A DNA stretch of 64,000 nt from Haemonchus contortus (GCA_000469685.2 LS997564.1:31816843-31880842), one strand, 5' to 3'; shown: positions 48,130-60,918, counted from the first letter of the stretch. Numbers and translations: made by a program. Notes: a model not told the origin generated them from the letters alone.

Positions 48130-51100
48130 ATGCCTCAGGAAATACCGAGAATCTTTCAAATCTTCTACGTTGTGGTGCCACCAGTCGGTGCGTTAGGAAA
48201 CGCTATAGTAGTCTATGTGACATTGCGATCAAAGTAGGAAGATTCTATATCTTTTTAAATCAGATACATTTTGAATTGAATACCGTTACTAATTATTCAG
48301 CAAAAAGAACCCATTGCAGAGCTCTAAGAAGTCCATGTAACATCCTGATAGCTTTGCTATCTCTTGGAGACGCAGTGCAACTGACAAACGCCACACTAAC
48401 CATGCTGTTCTACACGAAGTTGGTCACAGATACAGCGGTATTTTCTTCTTTCTGAAAACCGCATCTAGACCAGATTTCTTTCGTCATATGAACTATTTAA
48501 GAAAATCTCTCATTTCAAATAAACACGGTGACCGTAAACGATAATCAATCAAACGGTAATGCAAAACACGGGTTTGCGTTAGCTGCCGAGGTTCGTCGCC
48601 GTAGTAACAGCAACTGCGTATTTCAACTAACACTGTCTTTGAGCTTTTAGCGCTTTAAACTTTCTTGGGGATCCAATTTTTTTGAAAACAGACTTGTTGA
48701 AATCTTCCTAGAGAGTATAAATGTTCGCTGCAATGAGATATTACTACATTCGGAGCTAAGATGTGCTGACGATCCGATCACACATCATCTCTAAATTATG
48801 GGTTTCTTTGACAGTGTATATATAACGCGCTAAGTGTTTCTGTTGGCTTGTCCCTGTTTGTAAGTGTGTGGTGAGTCCGTTTGGCATGTGTGAATGTGTG
48901 GATTGATAAGAAATTCATAACTTCTGCTCCCGTGGATCTAGAAAGTTCAAATTCGGTGAATGTGGGTGGGATATTCACGGGGGGAGGGGGGGGAGGGTAG
49001 CAGAACTAGGATTCCGAGTACAGGGGGCACGAAGTGCGCGAAATAAAAGTTTGGCTCAAAGTTTGTAAATCCTATTCCAAAGACAGATGGCTTCCAAATT
49101 TGGTAGAGGTAGAGGCGGTAGAGGCAGTGAGATATGAACGCTGCTTGTAGGTGGTGAAAAGTGACTTAAACGGGCTGCACTCCCTGGGGCGTAGGGGGAT
49201 GTTGGGACGCAGCGCTCCTAGAATGAACGCAGTGTGAGTAAATGTGCGCAGTCAAGTTGAAAGAGGAGGGGATTGAAGTAAGTGGCTTGAATACACATGA
49301 GTTGAGCAAGCAGGACACGGCTCATGCCGGATGAGTCGCTCATGATGTGCGTCGGCTGTACCTTTGTGTTGAACCGGTAATCTATACCTCCTGTTCTGTT
49401 GTACCAGAGCGTCTAAATATGGAAGGGGTACAGGGCATTTTACCGTGAAAAGGAGGAGCGCTTATCGTTAGCCGGACGATCCGACTGCAACAAAGGTCGT
49501 GTACTGGAAGATATTATTGATTATTGTATTGTCAATAGATTTTGTTCAAGAAAGATTTCCTTAACCGGTAGGATCAAAGCCTAGAGTTGATTTGTGAACT
49601 CTGAAACTCTTTCTACTGTATTTGTCTGTTTTCTTTCAGTGCCGAAAACAACAGGATCCGACAGGATTTATGTGCGTATTTGGAGATGATTCCTATTTTT
49701 AGTTCCTGTCTAGCCCTAATGGTCTTGCTTAATATAGCAATAGACAGGCTGTTATCTCTCATGAGTTTCTAGTAGGTTTCTCAATTTGTTTTAATTGCAG
49801 CTATAAAGTAATTTCACAGCATTGTAAGGGCGGAAGACAGTTTTTTTCTCTGACTTCTAGAACAACAATTGTAACAAAACTTGACGAACTTCTGGTTTTC
49901 TCTGGCCCAAAACGGTCCATTCTCCAATGTTGTAGCTGGTAATGATCGCGGTACGCTAACGAACTGCCTTGGTCTACATAAAATTTTCAACTTCTTGCTT
50001 TTCTTTTGATTGATGACTACTGTCCCTTACACGTAAAAGAATCAATGGGATTGATCACTGATTTTCCGGTTGCCTTCGTGGGTACTATTCAAATGTTTGC
50101 ACAAATAACTTGTATGACACAGAGTAGGCCTTCTATAGGTAGTTTATCATTCAATAATACAGTGATTGTAAAAATATTGCTACCTTTCTCGAGTCCAACA
50201 TATGATCCGAGCAAAGTTTGTAGTTATAGAGCCCATTACTTCAATTCCCATGGAAAAATCACTGAAAAGTGTCTTACTACTGCACTTGGACGTAAACACA
50301 TACAACTCAATAACAATATGTTTGTTCATGTAGGATTTGAAGGGTATTGTGCTTTGAGTCCGAATTCCAACAGTAAGCGATAATAGTATCGCGGTAATTA
50401 TTGTTAGCGTGCTAAAGTAAACTACCCAACATCCTACTTTCATGACCTTTCATTACATACCACGAGTTTCCTCACTCCTCCGTGCACTGTAGCTGTCGTA
50501 CTGGAATTAAAGATTTCCTTGGTTTTTCTGTTGACTGGTTCTTCGTCAGCATTATTGAAATGCTTGAAGAGTACGGTTTCACGAGATAAAACAACAAACA
50601 GCTCACTTGGCGATGACATCTGCGATTAAGAAAACCTAAACAATCTGCGCTTTTTGGAAAAAGTGCCCCTTGGTTTCAGCAGTGAAACACCTTTAAAAAC
50701 GAACTATAATAGTCTTTCTGCAATTACCTATTTAGCGGATCATTCACCGGAAGATATTCGAAAGTATACCTCATGGCTCATATAATACCAGCATGTGTAT
50801 TCGCATTTTCCATCGACGTCTTGGTACTGTTTTCCATCAAAGCAGAAGAGTACGTTCTAATATTACTTATGTGAGACATTGTCAACAATCTGGCAGAGTC
50901 TTAGTGATTTCAGCCGAATAGTGGGACAGTGATTGCTAGTTAAGCCATCACTCAGGACAGAATAGAACTATCTCAGGGTTTTTCCCAAAAATTTTGTCCA
51001 CAAAAAATTTGCAGGAAATGGGAGAACTAGAGAAATCATTTTATTACGCACAACTGTTGTCCAAGTATTCGCTCCCAGGATGCACCATTAATATAGTAAT

Positions 51101-54100
51101 AAAATATATGTGTAGCAGAAACCGCACTCCGAATCGATGCGTGATTGATCCTGTGTGCTATTTACAATGCTTATCAACAAAACATGCATGTGGTCACTTT
51201 ATCTAGAACAACTTGCATGCAGCTTGGAAACGCTTTGTACAACAGGCACAGTTTCTTGACAGCTCCCAAAAGGACATCCACAAACGATTTTTCAGGACAG
51301 CGACTGTGGTGGATTTGAAGCGCAGACTTTTCTCTTCAGTAAGCACTATGCCACCGGTCTGTGGAATTACGGCCGAGTGGGCTCGTACGCCAATTGAAAG
51401 CTGTGATAAAATAGAAACGTTTTCTGACAATGACCTTGATCTTCTCCCATTTGTGAGCAGTTGCTCAGAGGAGTCCGAATCGGAAATTCGGAATAATTTT
51501 CGATTCTGAGCAGTGTCTTCTCAAAATGTCTTCTTTGAGAACATTCTGACCAATTTTGATAACTTTAATGATTGAAACAAGGGATGACAGGGATTATACC
51601 ACATGGAAGAGGAAAAACAGCTGCAAGGAGCGATTTGTTCCTTGTCAATGGCTTCAGCACACGTAGTGGGCAAGATGAGAAACTCTGAAATCTGGACATT
51701 TTTTCCATATTGGACGTCTTTTCCTCGGTGGATTATGTGTCGAATGGCATATGAGAAGGGCACGGCATTTGTTACTCTCTCGAACTTCTTCTTACTACAG
51801 AGCATATGAAGCTCTCGAGGCCCATCTGGAAGCATTGTTTTTGCTCAGTGAAGACTGTTTCCACAGGAAGTGGCACATGCATTCAATGCAACAGTCATTT
51901 TTCCGTGGTTTTGCAGGACTCATCACTCACGCATAACATCCCTTAACAATTATCTTCAGAAAGTCGTAGGCGTGTAAATAGAACTGGATGACCGACACAA
52001 GGCTTGCCGTTGAGCACGCGATCCAACAGATGGACGTGCAAGGAATTTCGAAACGACGGGCGATCTGGGAACAAAAGTCACCTCTTGCGACCAAAGGTGG
52101 TTGCGTGACGGCGAGGCATCATCACTTCTTGAAAGTTGATGAATTTGCGCAGCAGCAGATATGTAAGCTGTACGGAGATGACGGAGAACCTTTCAAACAA
52201 AAAATTGCACTCTTGCGTAAGGTTGTTGCAATATTTGTGGCGCACCATGTACAAAAGTCCCAAATTTGTTCACTTATTCGGTAACCCTTTGCTTATCAAC
52301 TATTCGCCACTTACTGTACTGCATGACGAATAATAAACTTGCCGATCAACTCCATTTACTGACCTTGCAAATACAGTATTTTTACCGGCTGGACACAGTG
52401 AGTTACTTCGTGGGCTAAATACGCATTCAATATGCCAATTCGGCTTAGAATATAAGTCAAATGCAAGGTCAATCTAGAAACGGGTTCGATCAATGTCAGG
52501 TGACTGATCCTACTGTCACCTGCAGCCCATTTAGTTCTCTTGAGCTCTGTTTTAGTTACAGACAAGTCTCCGACCGCTTTTTTGCATGTTTTGTCCATAA
52601 ACTCCCCAAGCCCTAAATAGGAACCATCGCCTGGTGGTTTGAAACAACAACAAACTCTGAAAATGATCGCAGTCCAACTTCTTCCACCAGCTAGTTTCTT
52701 AAAACGGCAACTGTACAAGTTCATCATGTGATTAAGTTTGTTTGCAGGATTATTTTTTGCAATTTGACATCTGTCATGCAAGGTCTAAGCAACGAACTCT
52801 TCTTCAAAGCAAACTTTTCAATATCTGTACTGGTTATTGTATGTTACGCTCAGTTTATATTCTTTGTTGGAAAGATTCGTATGAGTAAGTTTCTTCGCTC
52901 TCTTGTATCGATATCTATGGTAGAAACAAAGCTTATGATTTCTTCCCGGAATCTTACAAATCTTTGGAGGAAAGCCATCTTCTGCATTGTAAACAGGTGT
53001 GCACTAAGTTTTGTTACCCACAAAAGGCTCTTACCACCGATGAATGGTTTTCACAATGCGATGCTTCATCAATGAAGTCACTTCAGCGAAAGTCAATCAT
53101 CAACAAGTAAAAACTCAGAACTGGTTTTCAAACCTACCTTTTTTTTATCGAGACCCAACTTATGAAGATAGCAAGTGCTCATCAATGCCTCACACTTAGT
53201 CCGGTCAATTTGGATCAATATAAAACACTACATTTTTTGCTTAACGTTGTCTCTTTTTGTTGTCTTTTGAAGCAGTGCTAATCGCGCTGAGTATAATTAT
53301 GCATCAGTATTCGCTCATGCAGCTTAGTTTTGGGCAATAGTTGTTCTGGAAGGGTTCCTGAGTCCTGAACGCAACGTCAATGGCTTACTCGATAACTGTT
53401 ATTGCTTCTATTCGAACAAAAAGATATAGGCGCATCATAGTTTGATAGCTCTTTTGCACACGGTAGAGGCTATTACCCATTGAAACACCATTCTCACAGT
53501 TCTCCCTTCTTGGAAACCCTTTGTTTGGTGCATAGAGTGAATTGATTTTGGTGGGCAAAATTCGTACGGGTTGCGATAGCCTCACAAAACGAAGCTCAGC
53601 CGAAGGAATGTCATTCCGCAAGACGTATTGCTAACAGCGGCTTGGTCAAAGACGCAGTTCACAATAAAAGTAACCTCCGAGTCTCCCATTAGGGATGGAT
53701 CCATGGCCCCCTACTATGCCATATAGTGCGATGTCGGGTCGGAAAAAGGGCTTAAGTAGCGGACAAAGGAGCCTGAAGCACTTGCTCCGTCAACATCAAC
53801 ACACAAAGGTGTGCGTGTTTCATGGCGGTGTAGAGGTTACATCATTCAGGGTACGGGAATATATTTTATCTAATATTTATTATTAATATATTTATTTATT
53901 TAATTTATTTAATATAAATATCGCACCTAATCAAGTTCGCCTCGCACCTGGGCGCGAAGTGACCTTAATTAGGTGCGAAGATTAAGCGGTAATTATGCTG
54001 CTCGCACTTGCTACTAATCGAGTTAAAACTTGTCAACTAAAGAGGATAATGACAGTTAAAAAAAAGTGGAATTTACATTGAAAAAAGTGGAGTTTATTAA

Positions 54101-56982
54101 GTTACAATATCAATTCCAACGGTTTTTTATTTCCACGCACACTTAATAAATTCAATGTTTTATTTCAAGTTCCTGAAAAACGGGCAAAACCATTCAGTTA
54201 ACCACTTTTTTCGGTATTTTTGCCTATTCGCGATATCAAACAACCTATACAGAGGCGATGTAGTTTCCTAGAGTTGTTTAATATTGGGACTACTCTTCGT
54301 TGATAGGTCATTGAAGCCCTACTACGGCTCACCAGGCCATTTCACAGTTTTTGCGGCACAGAGCAAGCCCTCAGGCCAAATTCAACACTTTGAGGAGAGA
54401 TCATCGAGGACTATTTAACTAATTGGGTGAGTGCTTCAACTACCACTGCTTACTTTAAATCCTCTACCATGTATTCTGGAGACACACTGTACAGCTTCGA
54501 TGAACTTAGAGGGTGTCGTCCCGCTCCAAACTATTTAGGAGTGCGCGGTCCGTGGCCCATTTCCTCCACTGTCCGAGCTTTTTACTTTTGCTCCGGAAGC
54601 CCCAGCACCACAAAATATTTTTTTCGGAAGTTCTGCGTCTACACAGCCTTCTCCAGTGCAGCTGGTTCCCGCGTCACAACCTTCGCCCTACACGTTTCCT
54701 GCACCCGTACAGCCTTCTCCAATGCAGCTGAATTCTGTGCACAGCAATCACTCTGCGCTTTTCCTGCACCTACACAGCCTCCCATATCACAAAAACTTTA
54801 ACCACAAAATACATTGAATTTATCAATTATGCGTGGAAATGAAACTCTCAAAACCGTCAAAATTGATATTGGAACTTTTTCTTAAAAAAAACTCACCTTT
54901 TGAAGAGAAACTCCGATTTTTTTCTCTCCTCTTTCTCTTCCTCCTCTCCAGTTGACAAGTTTTAACTAGATTAGTAGCAAGTACGGGCAGCATAATTACC
55001 GCTTAGTCTTCGCACCTAATTAAGGTCACTTCGCGCCTAGGTGCGAGGCAAGCTTGTTAAGGTGTGATCGAAAATATATTCGCACACCCCATCATTCACC
55101 ATATAGTGCACATAGTGAAACTTTTGATCACGAAACATATCCATAAAAGAAGGCCATTTTTGGTTCACTGTGGCCAGCTCTTCACGCAGCTGCAAAGACT
55201 GGATCTCCTTCAGATACCCCATACATAACACTCTGTCACAACCCCCTATTTTCACTATTTCCGAAAAGCCTTTCATTTCGCGCAATCTGCGGATTTTTTT
55301 CCATCCTAACATATTGACCTGCTGTTTAATTTTTGCTTGCCAACTTAGAAAGTGTATTCCAAACGTATGCTGAAAGGCCTTCAACAGTAAAAAGAATTCA
55401 ATCAAACTCGACCTTCTGCTGTATACTTCGCATAAAGAAGACGTGGGGTTGCATGAGAAATCCTGTTAGCTAATTACTGCGCTGAAATGCTTAAGACTAT
55501 TCATGTTTACTGATACTGTTAATGGCTCCTATTCAGCGTTCTGACTACCATGATTGGCGCTCCTGCGAACTGTAGGCTGCTTAAGAGGCAAAGTCGAGAA
55601 TAAGGATTGATTTAAACTTTCTGTTCGATGCAGGTGTTGCACCCTGATCTGTTCATCGAAGGCAAATCACATAATTTAGGGGTAGCTGGTTTCCGATGGA
55701 TAATGAAAGTAATAGTCCAACGAACAAACAAAAAACTGCTGTTCAAAGAAATAGAATGGTTTAAAAAAGTAGTAAGTTAGAGGTTTGGGTGTTGAGACAG
55801 AAGAAATGGCGTGATGTGAGTGTTTGGACGAACCGTCCACAATGTTTGCAATTGTGTACAGCTCCTCAGACAGCTAATTTCACTTCCACAGCTATACGGA
55901 TTTGATCCTTTGCTAATATTCTGCTGTTTTGTGGCCATTTTGCTGCTTCTAAGCATTCATTGTACCAATGAGAACAGTGGTTCCGGGCAATTGGATTCAT
56001 AGTCAGCCTAACAGGGGGTGTGCCATTCACACGATACAATGTCTGACCACTTATTTTGTCCTATCCGCGACGTTTTTCGACCTGCCATCGATTCATATGG
56101 CATCAGGAGGGGCCTTGAATCAATCCTATGAGGGAATCACAGAAACCACTTCTATCGTGAGGAGTTTGATCGGCGGATAATGGCAGCTCTTTTAAATTCT
56201 TATTTACATATCTCAGGTAACGAAGCTACAAAGGGGATCTATCGATCCCTTTTTATAATAAGCTTTTCTGTCATATGCGGGACCTTCATGTCATCTTTGA
56301 TTATAATGATTGGTGAAGTGCTACGGGTGAATATTGATAGAATACTACTGGTTCTATTCGCTGGTGCCTTCAGAAATATTTCGTTCTCAATTAATTTCTT
56401 CGTCTATTACGTGACCAGGTAAGTTAAGCTTAACAAACTTTGTTCATAGGAGATCAGAGTCCACCTCCATGCACCCAAATCCTATACTACTAGTGATTAG
56501 GCTGATTTGTAGAACTAACCGCAAAAATTCACAACTCCGGGAGTTTGCCCCCCCCCTTCCCCCTCCCTTGCTAATAACTATACCTTCCTCTGAATAGGTA
56601 GCCGATATGAATCCAGATGTTTAGAGCTTGAGCATAAACTTTCTGCAGTTTTTTCCATTCCTCCTGTATGTTGCCGCTCAATAGCAACTAGGAAACACAC
56701 TTTCTCAACACGTCAACAGAACACGATTATCCCATTTCTCAAGGCACATGACACTGAAAGTTTTCAGCATTTATGGTGCTTCCTTCAACACTCAACAATT
56801 TTTTTAGCAAGCTGTATCGGGAGGAATTCGACAAGCATCTTGGAATCGGTTTTCTGAAGGACGCCGTTTATCGCTCCTGTCTTGCCACTGGATCATCCAA
56901 TGATTCTCGGACTGGCCTTCACACCATCTTCCGACCACGCATCCAATTGTCAATGCAAAGTTCTAGAAGCCCTCGTCGTTGA
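48130..56982 (+). CDS. Srsx-class serpentine receptor, copy 5 (intact)
   Basis: Exons: 48130-48233, 48320-48418, 49640-49771, 50736-50849, 52748-52884, 56217-56418, 56808-56982, giving 320 residues with every junction in phase and all GT-AG introns. Topology follows the family: VGALGNAIVVYVTL in TM1, LGDAVQLTNA in TM2, NIAIDRLLSL after TM3, HIIPACVFAFSIDVLVLF in TM4, SVLVIVCYAQFIFFVGKIRM in TM5, SINFFVYYVT in TM7. The tail starts SKLYREEFDKHLG and is slightly longer than in copy 3. An acceptor ends at 48111, 18 nt before the ATG. Intron 5 is 3.3 kb because it took a Mutator-like element and a MITE; intron 2 contains repeat R1; introns 3 and 4 contain antisense protein-like frames. Confidence 0.9.
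48830..49510 (+). repeat. Dispersed repeat R1 in intron 2 of copy 5
   Basis: Contains TGCGCAGTCAAGTTGAAA, CCAGAGCGTCTAAATATGGA and GGACGATCCGACTGCAAC. The same repeat lies in the same intron of copy 6, so it inserted before those two copies diverged. Confidence 0.65.
50006..50443 (-). pseudogene. Conserved antisense protein-like frame in intron 3 of copy 5
   Basis: On the minus strand, from 50443, MKVGCWVVYFSTLTIITAIL opens with a membrane-anchor-like hydrophobic stretch and continues to EVMGSITTNFARIICW. After a one-base shift it continues as TITVLLNDKLPIEGLLCVIQ and KATGKSVINPIDSFTCKGQ. Copy 6 has the matching frame (63420-63720) with TITVLLNDKRPIEILLCVIQ. The resemblance between copies is clearest on this strand. 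I cannot name the family; a type II membrane enzyme is only a guess. The frameshift and stops suggest a remnant. Confidence 0.4.
51203..52263 (-). pseudogene. Decayed relative of the antisense frame in intron 4 (copy 5)
   Basis: The minus strand has ELHMLCSKKKFERVTNA after a CTTCCAG acceptor, aligning with KLHVLFHKNTLERIKQM of the 27681-28544 candidate. LTEEKSLRFKSTTVAVLKN downstream aligns with PTEQGVLRFETYYSTASQN. FINFQEVMMPRRH upstream aligns with LNFWEMVNPHH. The frames are displaced from each other. Confidence 0.45.
53849..55089. mobile_element. Mutator-like element with 9-bp target duplication
   Basis: CATCATTCA flanks both ends (53840-53848 and 55090-55098). Long inverted arms are shared (GCGCGAAGTGACCTTAATTA, GCGGTAATTATGCTGC, GTTAAAACTTGTCAACT), although the left arm has an AT-rich insertion. 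The start is GGGTACGGGAATATATTTT and the inverted end is GGGTGTGCGAATATATTTT. A 9-bp duplication with long inverted repeats is the Mutator/MULE signature. No transposase is present. The interior carries a Pro/Ser/Gln-rich frame (CAGCCTTCTCC repeats near 54640-54710). It lies in intron 5 of receptor copy 5. Confidence 0.85.
55660..56170. mobile_element. TTAA MITE, degraded copy 6
   Basis: The body shares GGTAGCTG near the start, GTCCAACGAAC, TGTCCTATCC followed by a CGTTTTTCGACCTGCC block, and GGGAATCACAGAAACCACTT with copies 1 and 4. The termini are eroded (AGGCAAATCACATAATTTAG; TCTATCGTGAGGAGTTTGAT), so the limits are approximate. It lies immediately before exon 6 of receptor copy 5. Confidence 0.55.
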
Positions 56983-57569
56983 AATTAACAAGGTGATGAT
57001 GCAATGAATTGTGGTGATTCTCCATAGATTTTGCAATATCTTGGCTCTTCCCACTTTACTTTGGAGAGGAATGTTTCTAATAAATTTTCACGGAATCTTA
57101 GGAATTTTCATCCACATAACATCTTGTTTTTATTTCTTTTTCGGCTCTCAAACACGTAGGACTTTATAAAACTTGAGCACGAAATAATGAATGCTGTAAA
57201 CTATTTTTTGTGAATTTTTCAACGAATGGCCTCAAAACCCTTCAGACTGTGTGCACGAAGTTATCACAGCAAATTTGAAAATCATACTGTCGAAATGAGC
57301 ACAAATTTGATTCTCCCTTGCATAGGATTGGCTCATATAGAATACTTTGGAGATATAATTCTAGATCTACATCTCCTAGAAAAATTCTCATGTCTACAAA
57401 TTTGGAGCTAGGTATTCATAACTTAACATTAGAGCTAATACTCCTCATAAAAGGTAGACCAGCCCTCTATATAGTTTCCATTATCGATAACATTCGAATA
57501 TTATCATTAGAAACGCACCGATGCAGGTTCGAGTCCGTAGGGGATTCGAAGTTTAGGGATGAGCGACGT

Positions 57570-58140
57570 TAGTCTCGACTGACATTACTTCGCGCCGAGG
57601 TGCAAGGTGACCTCAATCGCGACTAACCTCATCTTAATTGCACGCCTCCACTTGATCGCAACTAACCTCATCTTACTTATGAGAGTGATGGCAATGACGA
57701 GAATAATGATAAAATGAAATTTCAAGAAAAGTAGTTTTTCAACGTAAAACTTCCATGGTCTTTAGTTTGAAAAGTTTTATTACCATGCAAGATGATAGAA
57801 CTTTCAACAAAAAAATTCCAGTAAAATCTAAAGAAGCCCAGTTTTTCTACTAAGAAGTATCTTGAAAATAATAATTAAACAACTCAGATGGTCTTGTTCA
57901 TTACGAATTTGAACATCTTTATGCAGAACCCCTCAATTTGGATGCGATTTGCTCCTCTCTGATGAACTTCGTCGGTTTGGAGCGGTTCGGTAGGTGCGGA
58001 AGAATTATGGAGCGAAGGCTGCGGTACGGTTCGGAGCGGTTGGGTAGGTGCAGAAGTAGCATAGTACAAGGGTAGTGGTGCGGGTTGAAGCTGCGTTGAA
58101 GCTGAAGGGTACCCCGTGAAATCTCGCAAGTACTAGAAAG
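57570..58140. mobile_element. Relic related to the Mutator-like element
   Basis: TTCGCGCCGAGGTGCAAGGT followed by GACC matches the arm of the 53849-55089 element. The minus strand then carries a Pro/Gln/Ser-rich frame (STQLQPAPLPLYYATSAPTQ). This is a similar layout to that element, but only one arm is recognisable. Confidence 0.45.
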
Positions 58141-60010
58141 TGTCTTCAGAATACATAGTAAGGTTCTAAAAAAGAGAAGAATCTAGGAGAAAGTAGGAGA
58201 CCTCTCTGTAGCCATTGCCTATATAAAAGTGACTGCTTCCATGCTCCCAGATGAGCCTGGTACCAATTATCCAATCTGGGAAGTATTGAACACTCGATTG
58301 ACTTAGGCAGGTGTATCCGAAATTTGTACACAGTCATGGTCAATCAAGTCATCCATGTGTATGACTCGCCACTCGGCATTAACACCCTCTGCCCCAGCAC
58401 GTCATAGTAAACCTAGAAAGTGTTCGTATACATCCAAGGGAGTAAAGGTGTAAACGGCCAATTTTGCCAATTATTATACATCTGCTTAGAAAAGGATCAC
58501 TAAGTAAGCTAGCACGGCAAATTAAAAAAAAAGAAAAAACGGAATGGGAACGGAAGGTTGAAGATACAGACTTTTATCCTCCCAGACAAACTGGTATCAA
58601 TGAGAATATAGATTGTAAAACATTCCTGTGTTCAATCGAATAGTTTTCAGAAATGCTACCCACAATATCGATTGATTCAATTCATTACATTACATTACAT
58701 TACAGTGCATCAACTTTGTCTTCCTGTAATACTAGTGCTGCGGTCAATCGTCGACAGTAACCGCTGTTGCCATCTGAGGAGGACTATCGAGAAACTCTTG
58801 AATCGCAATTCGTTCCCATCAACGAGGCACCGATGCTAGGAAATAATGAGCTAGCGAAATTGAAAACAGTAAAAGTAGTTAAGATTAAAGAGCACATTTG
58901 AGCCCTAATAGAGACGATTACTTTTTCTTTGCTCCGATATGGCATTATCAAAAATTAAATCAGCATAACCTTCATTAGACAAATATGAAGATGGAAGAGA
59001 ATGGCAACCTTTAAAATTGCTAGGACAGCAGATCTCGAGATTCTCCATCATGTGCACAACGGTACTCCGGCCAATCTTGAAAGCAATAGTTTCTTGAGGA
59101 CCCCAATAGCCGATGAGCTCTGAAACTGATGCCATACCCCAGGTATTGCAGTCAACTATTCTCAATATCCTAATCTCAGGAATCGGATTAGAGCTTGGGA
59201 GCTTTTTTAAGCACCATGCTCTTGAAGATTGCCCAAATGTTGATTAAAAAATAAAGACAAACGTTAACCAGGATTTCACTGCTTGCAAGTGTCGTCTTGC
59301 GAAATTGTAAGCACATTTAATTTAAGGAATCAAATTCCGTTCTTATAATAATCGGGTTTCTACATCAACATACTGACATGACAATACAGATGGATGAACT
59401 ATGCCTGATCTCGCTGTAGCTTGGAATCAATGCATTTGCTAAGAAGTACAAGCCTTCACGAAATATTGTATCGATCAATCAATCAATCCGAAAGACCGTT
59501 CTTCCTACTACCACCACAACTGCTGCTCCTACTTTCGCTAATCAAAGACAGAACAAGTCGAAGGTGTTTGGAGCATGGAAAGTGGCTTGTAGCAGTATTC
59601 ATTGAGAAAAGATCTGAGACAGTTTCCTAGATGTCTGGCTCATATTGTTGATTACGGATTCTGCAAAGGTGAGGGAATCACCTATCGATGAAGAAAAATT
59701 TTATGCTCAAGGGGATGTAATTTATGCGAAACACATGTTGCATTAATGAATGACGGATCGTTCATAGCCTTGAGTGAATTGTACAAAAACTGTTCTTAGG
59801 GGTTACGGTAAAACATTTTCCAGATTCAGTTCATATTATAATCCGATCAGACTATGCGTTTTGAACCTTTTCAATTTTTTTTGAGAGGGATTAAAGATGT
59901 ATCATACTTACAAGTTACTTTTGTCCTGATGCGCTGTCCCCAAAGCTGACCATGAAACACTTTGCCTAGTTTCAGGCCAAGATCTACTGATAGTGCAAGC
60001 CAAGGGCTGA
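58141..60010. other. Spacer before the astacin fragment
   Basis: Contains a short (ATTAC)n microsatellite at about 58681-58704 and SINE-like scraps (CTCCCAGAYGAGCCTGGTAC near 58238-58257 and a relative near 58580). No gene is recognised. Confidence 0.4.
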
Positions 60011-60302
60011 TGCTGGTGTAGCCTTGGGAAAACTGGAGGCCTGCAGCAGATCTCTCTAGCAGACGCATGTGAGGTAACCCCTATCGCCGCCCATGATATT
60101 GGTCATACTCTTGGATTTTACCATACCATGTCCTCACACGATCGCGATAAATATGTCATAGTAGACTACGAAAACATTCAGGTACAGTCAAATGGAGGAT
60201 CGCATCGGTAGAATTTCCATTACTCTCACTCTTTTTCAGGAGTATTGGCCGAGTCAGTCTGCATGGCAGATAAAAGAGGAGGACGTTTACTCAGAATCGT
60301 AA
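60011..60302 (+). pseudogene. Astacin fragment with HDIGH zinc motif
   Basis: The exon from about 60011 to 60181 reads TGGLQQISLADACEVTPIAA then HDIGHTLGFYHTMSSHDRDK and ends YENIQ before a GT donor. This is clearly the zinc-binding block of an astacin, but the catalytic Glu is Asp (GAT at 60095-60097). A second exon (60240-60302, EYWPSQSAWQIKEEDVY) follows a 58-nt intron and then runs into the SINE at about 60285. No exon with the Met-turn follows. A TGA precedes the first exon and no upstream exons are visible. Unlike the intact astacin at 2694, there is no intron between the two halves of the zinc motif, so it descends from a different astacin. Confidence 0.8.
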
Positions 60303-60545
60303 TGGCGATTTGGTGCGTGTGTTATCTATACAGTGACTTGCGGTGGCAAGCCGATGTTCAAGTCAGTGTTCTTATACTCAAAGACAAGTCCTTCACCAAT
60401 CAACAGACCCAGGAGAAATGGAAAGCTGCGTGGGCTTAGATCGTCAACAGTCCGGGATTTAAACCCGGTGAAATATGTAGTGTGCAACGAGCTCGCTTCT
60501 GCTACCTTCTTTATCAAATGAAGCAGCTATCGCCTCAAGTTCGGG
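60285..60545 (-). repeat. tRNA-derived SINE-like repeat, copy c
   Basis: Orthologous in position to the copy at 47265-47505. The B-box is degenerate (GGTTTAAATCC on the minus strand). It interrupts the astacin fragment. Confidence 0.55.
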
Positions 60546-60918
60546 GTATCAAGAATTCAGTGACTCTTACTTTGTAAAGTCTATTACCCACCACGGGAAT
60601 GACCACTACATTGTTTCAAATAGTACGAATGAAGGTATAAATTAACCCCCAAGCACGAAATAAGAACCAGTAAGTTATTCATTGAATGTTGAAAATCTCT
60701 CATGAGATTTTTGATTGAACCTGTTACCAAGATGGCAAACAATCTTTTAATTGGCTTACGTTACAGCCTTTTCGCCGTCGTCAGAGTCTAGAAAGCTTCG
60801 GTAAACAGTTCCCTAGACCCAGAAGATTGAGCCGAACTTGGGTACTGTTGAAGAACTATTGTTTACACAGGAAAGTCATTTATTCTTTTTCCTGTTTGTC
60901 GCATGACCAAGTGGTGGA

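Noticed and set aside
50006..50383. 125-codon + strand open frame in intron 3 of receptor copy 5
   Set aside because: The matching frame in copy 6 is shifted, and the conserved frame between the two copies runs on the opposite strand.
54427..54801. 124-codon + strand open frame
   Set aside because: It lies wholly inside the Mutator-like element and is low complexity; kept only as part of that element.
55037..55405. 122-codon minus-strand open frame
   Set aside because: It crosses the right boundary of the Mutator-like element, so its last part is transposon; no family recognised for the remainder.
57510..57545. GGTTCGAGTCC, a B-box-like motif
   Set aside because: No A-box or cloverleaf can be formed around it; at most another SINE scrap.
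60245..60439. 64-codon open frame starting at ATG
   Set aside because: It runs out of phase with the astacin exon and into the SINE.
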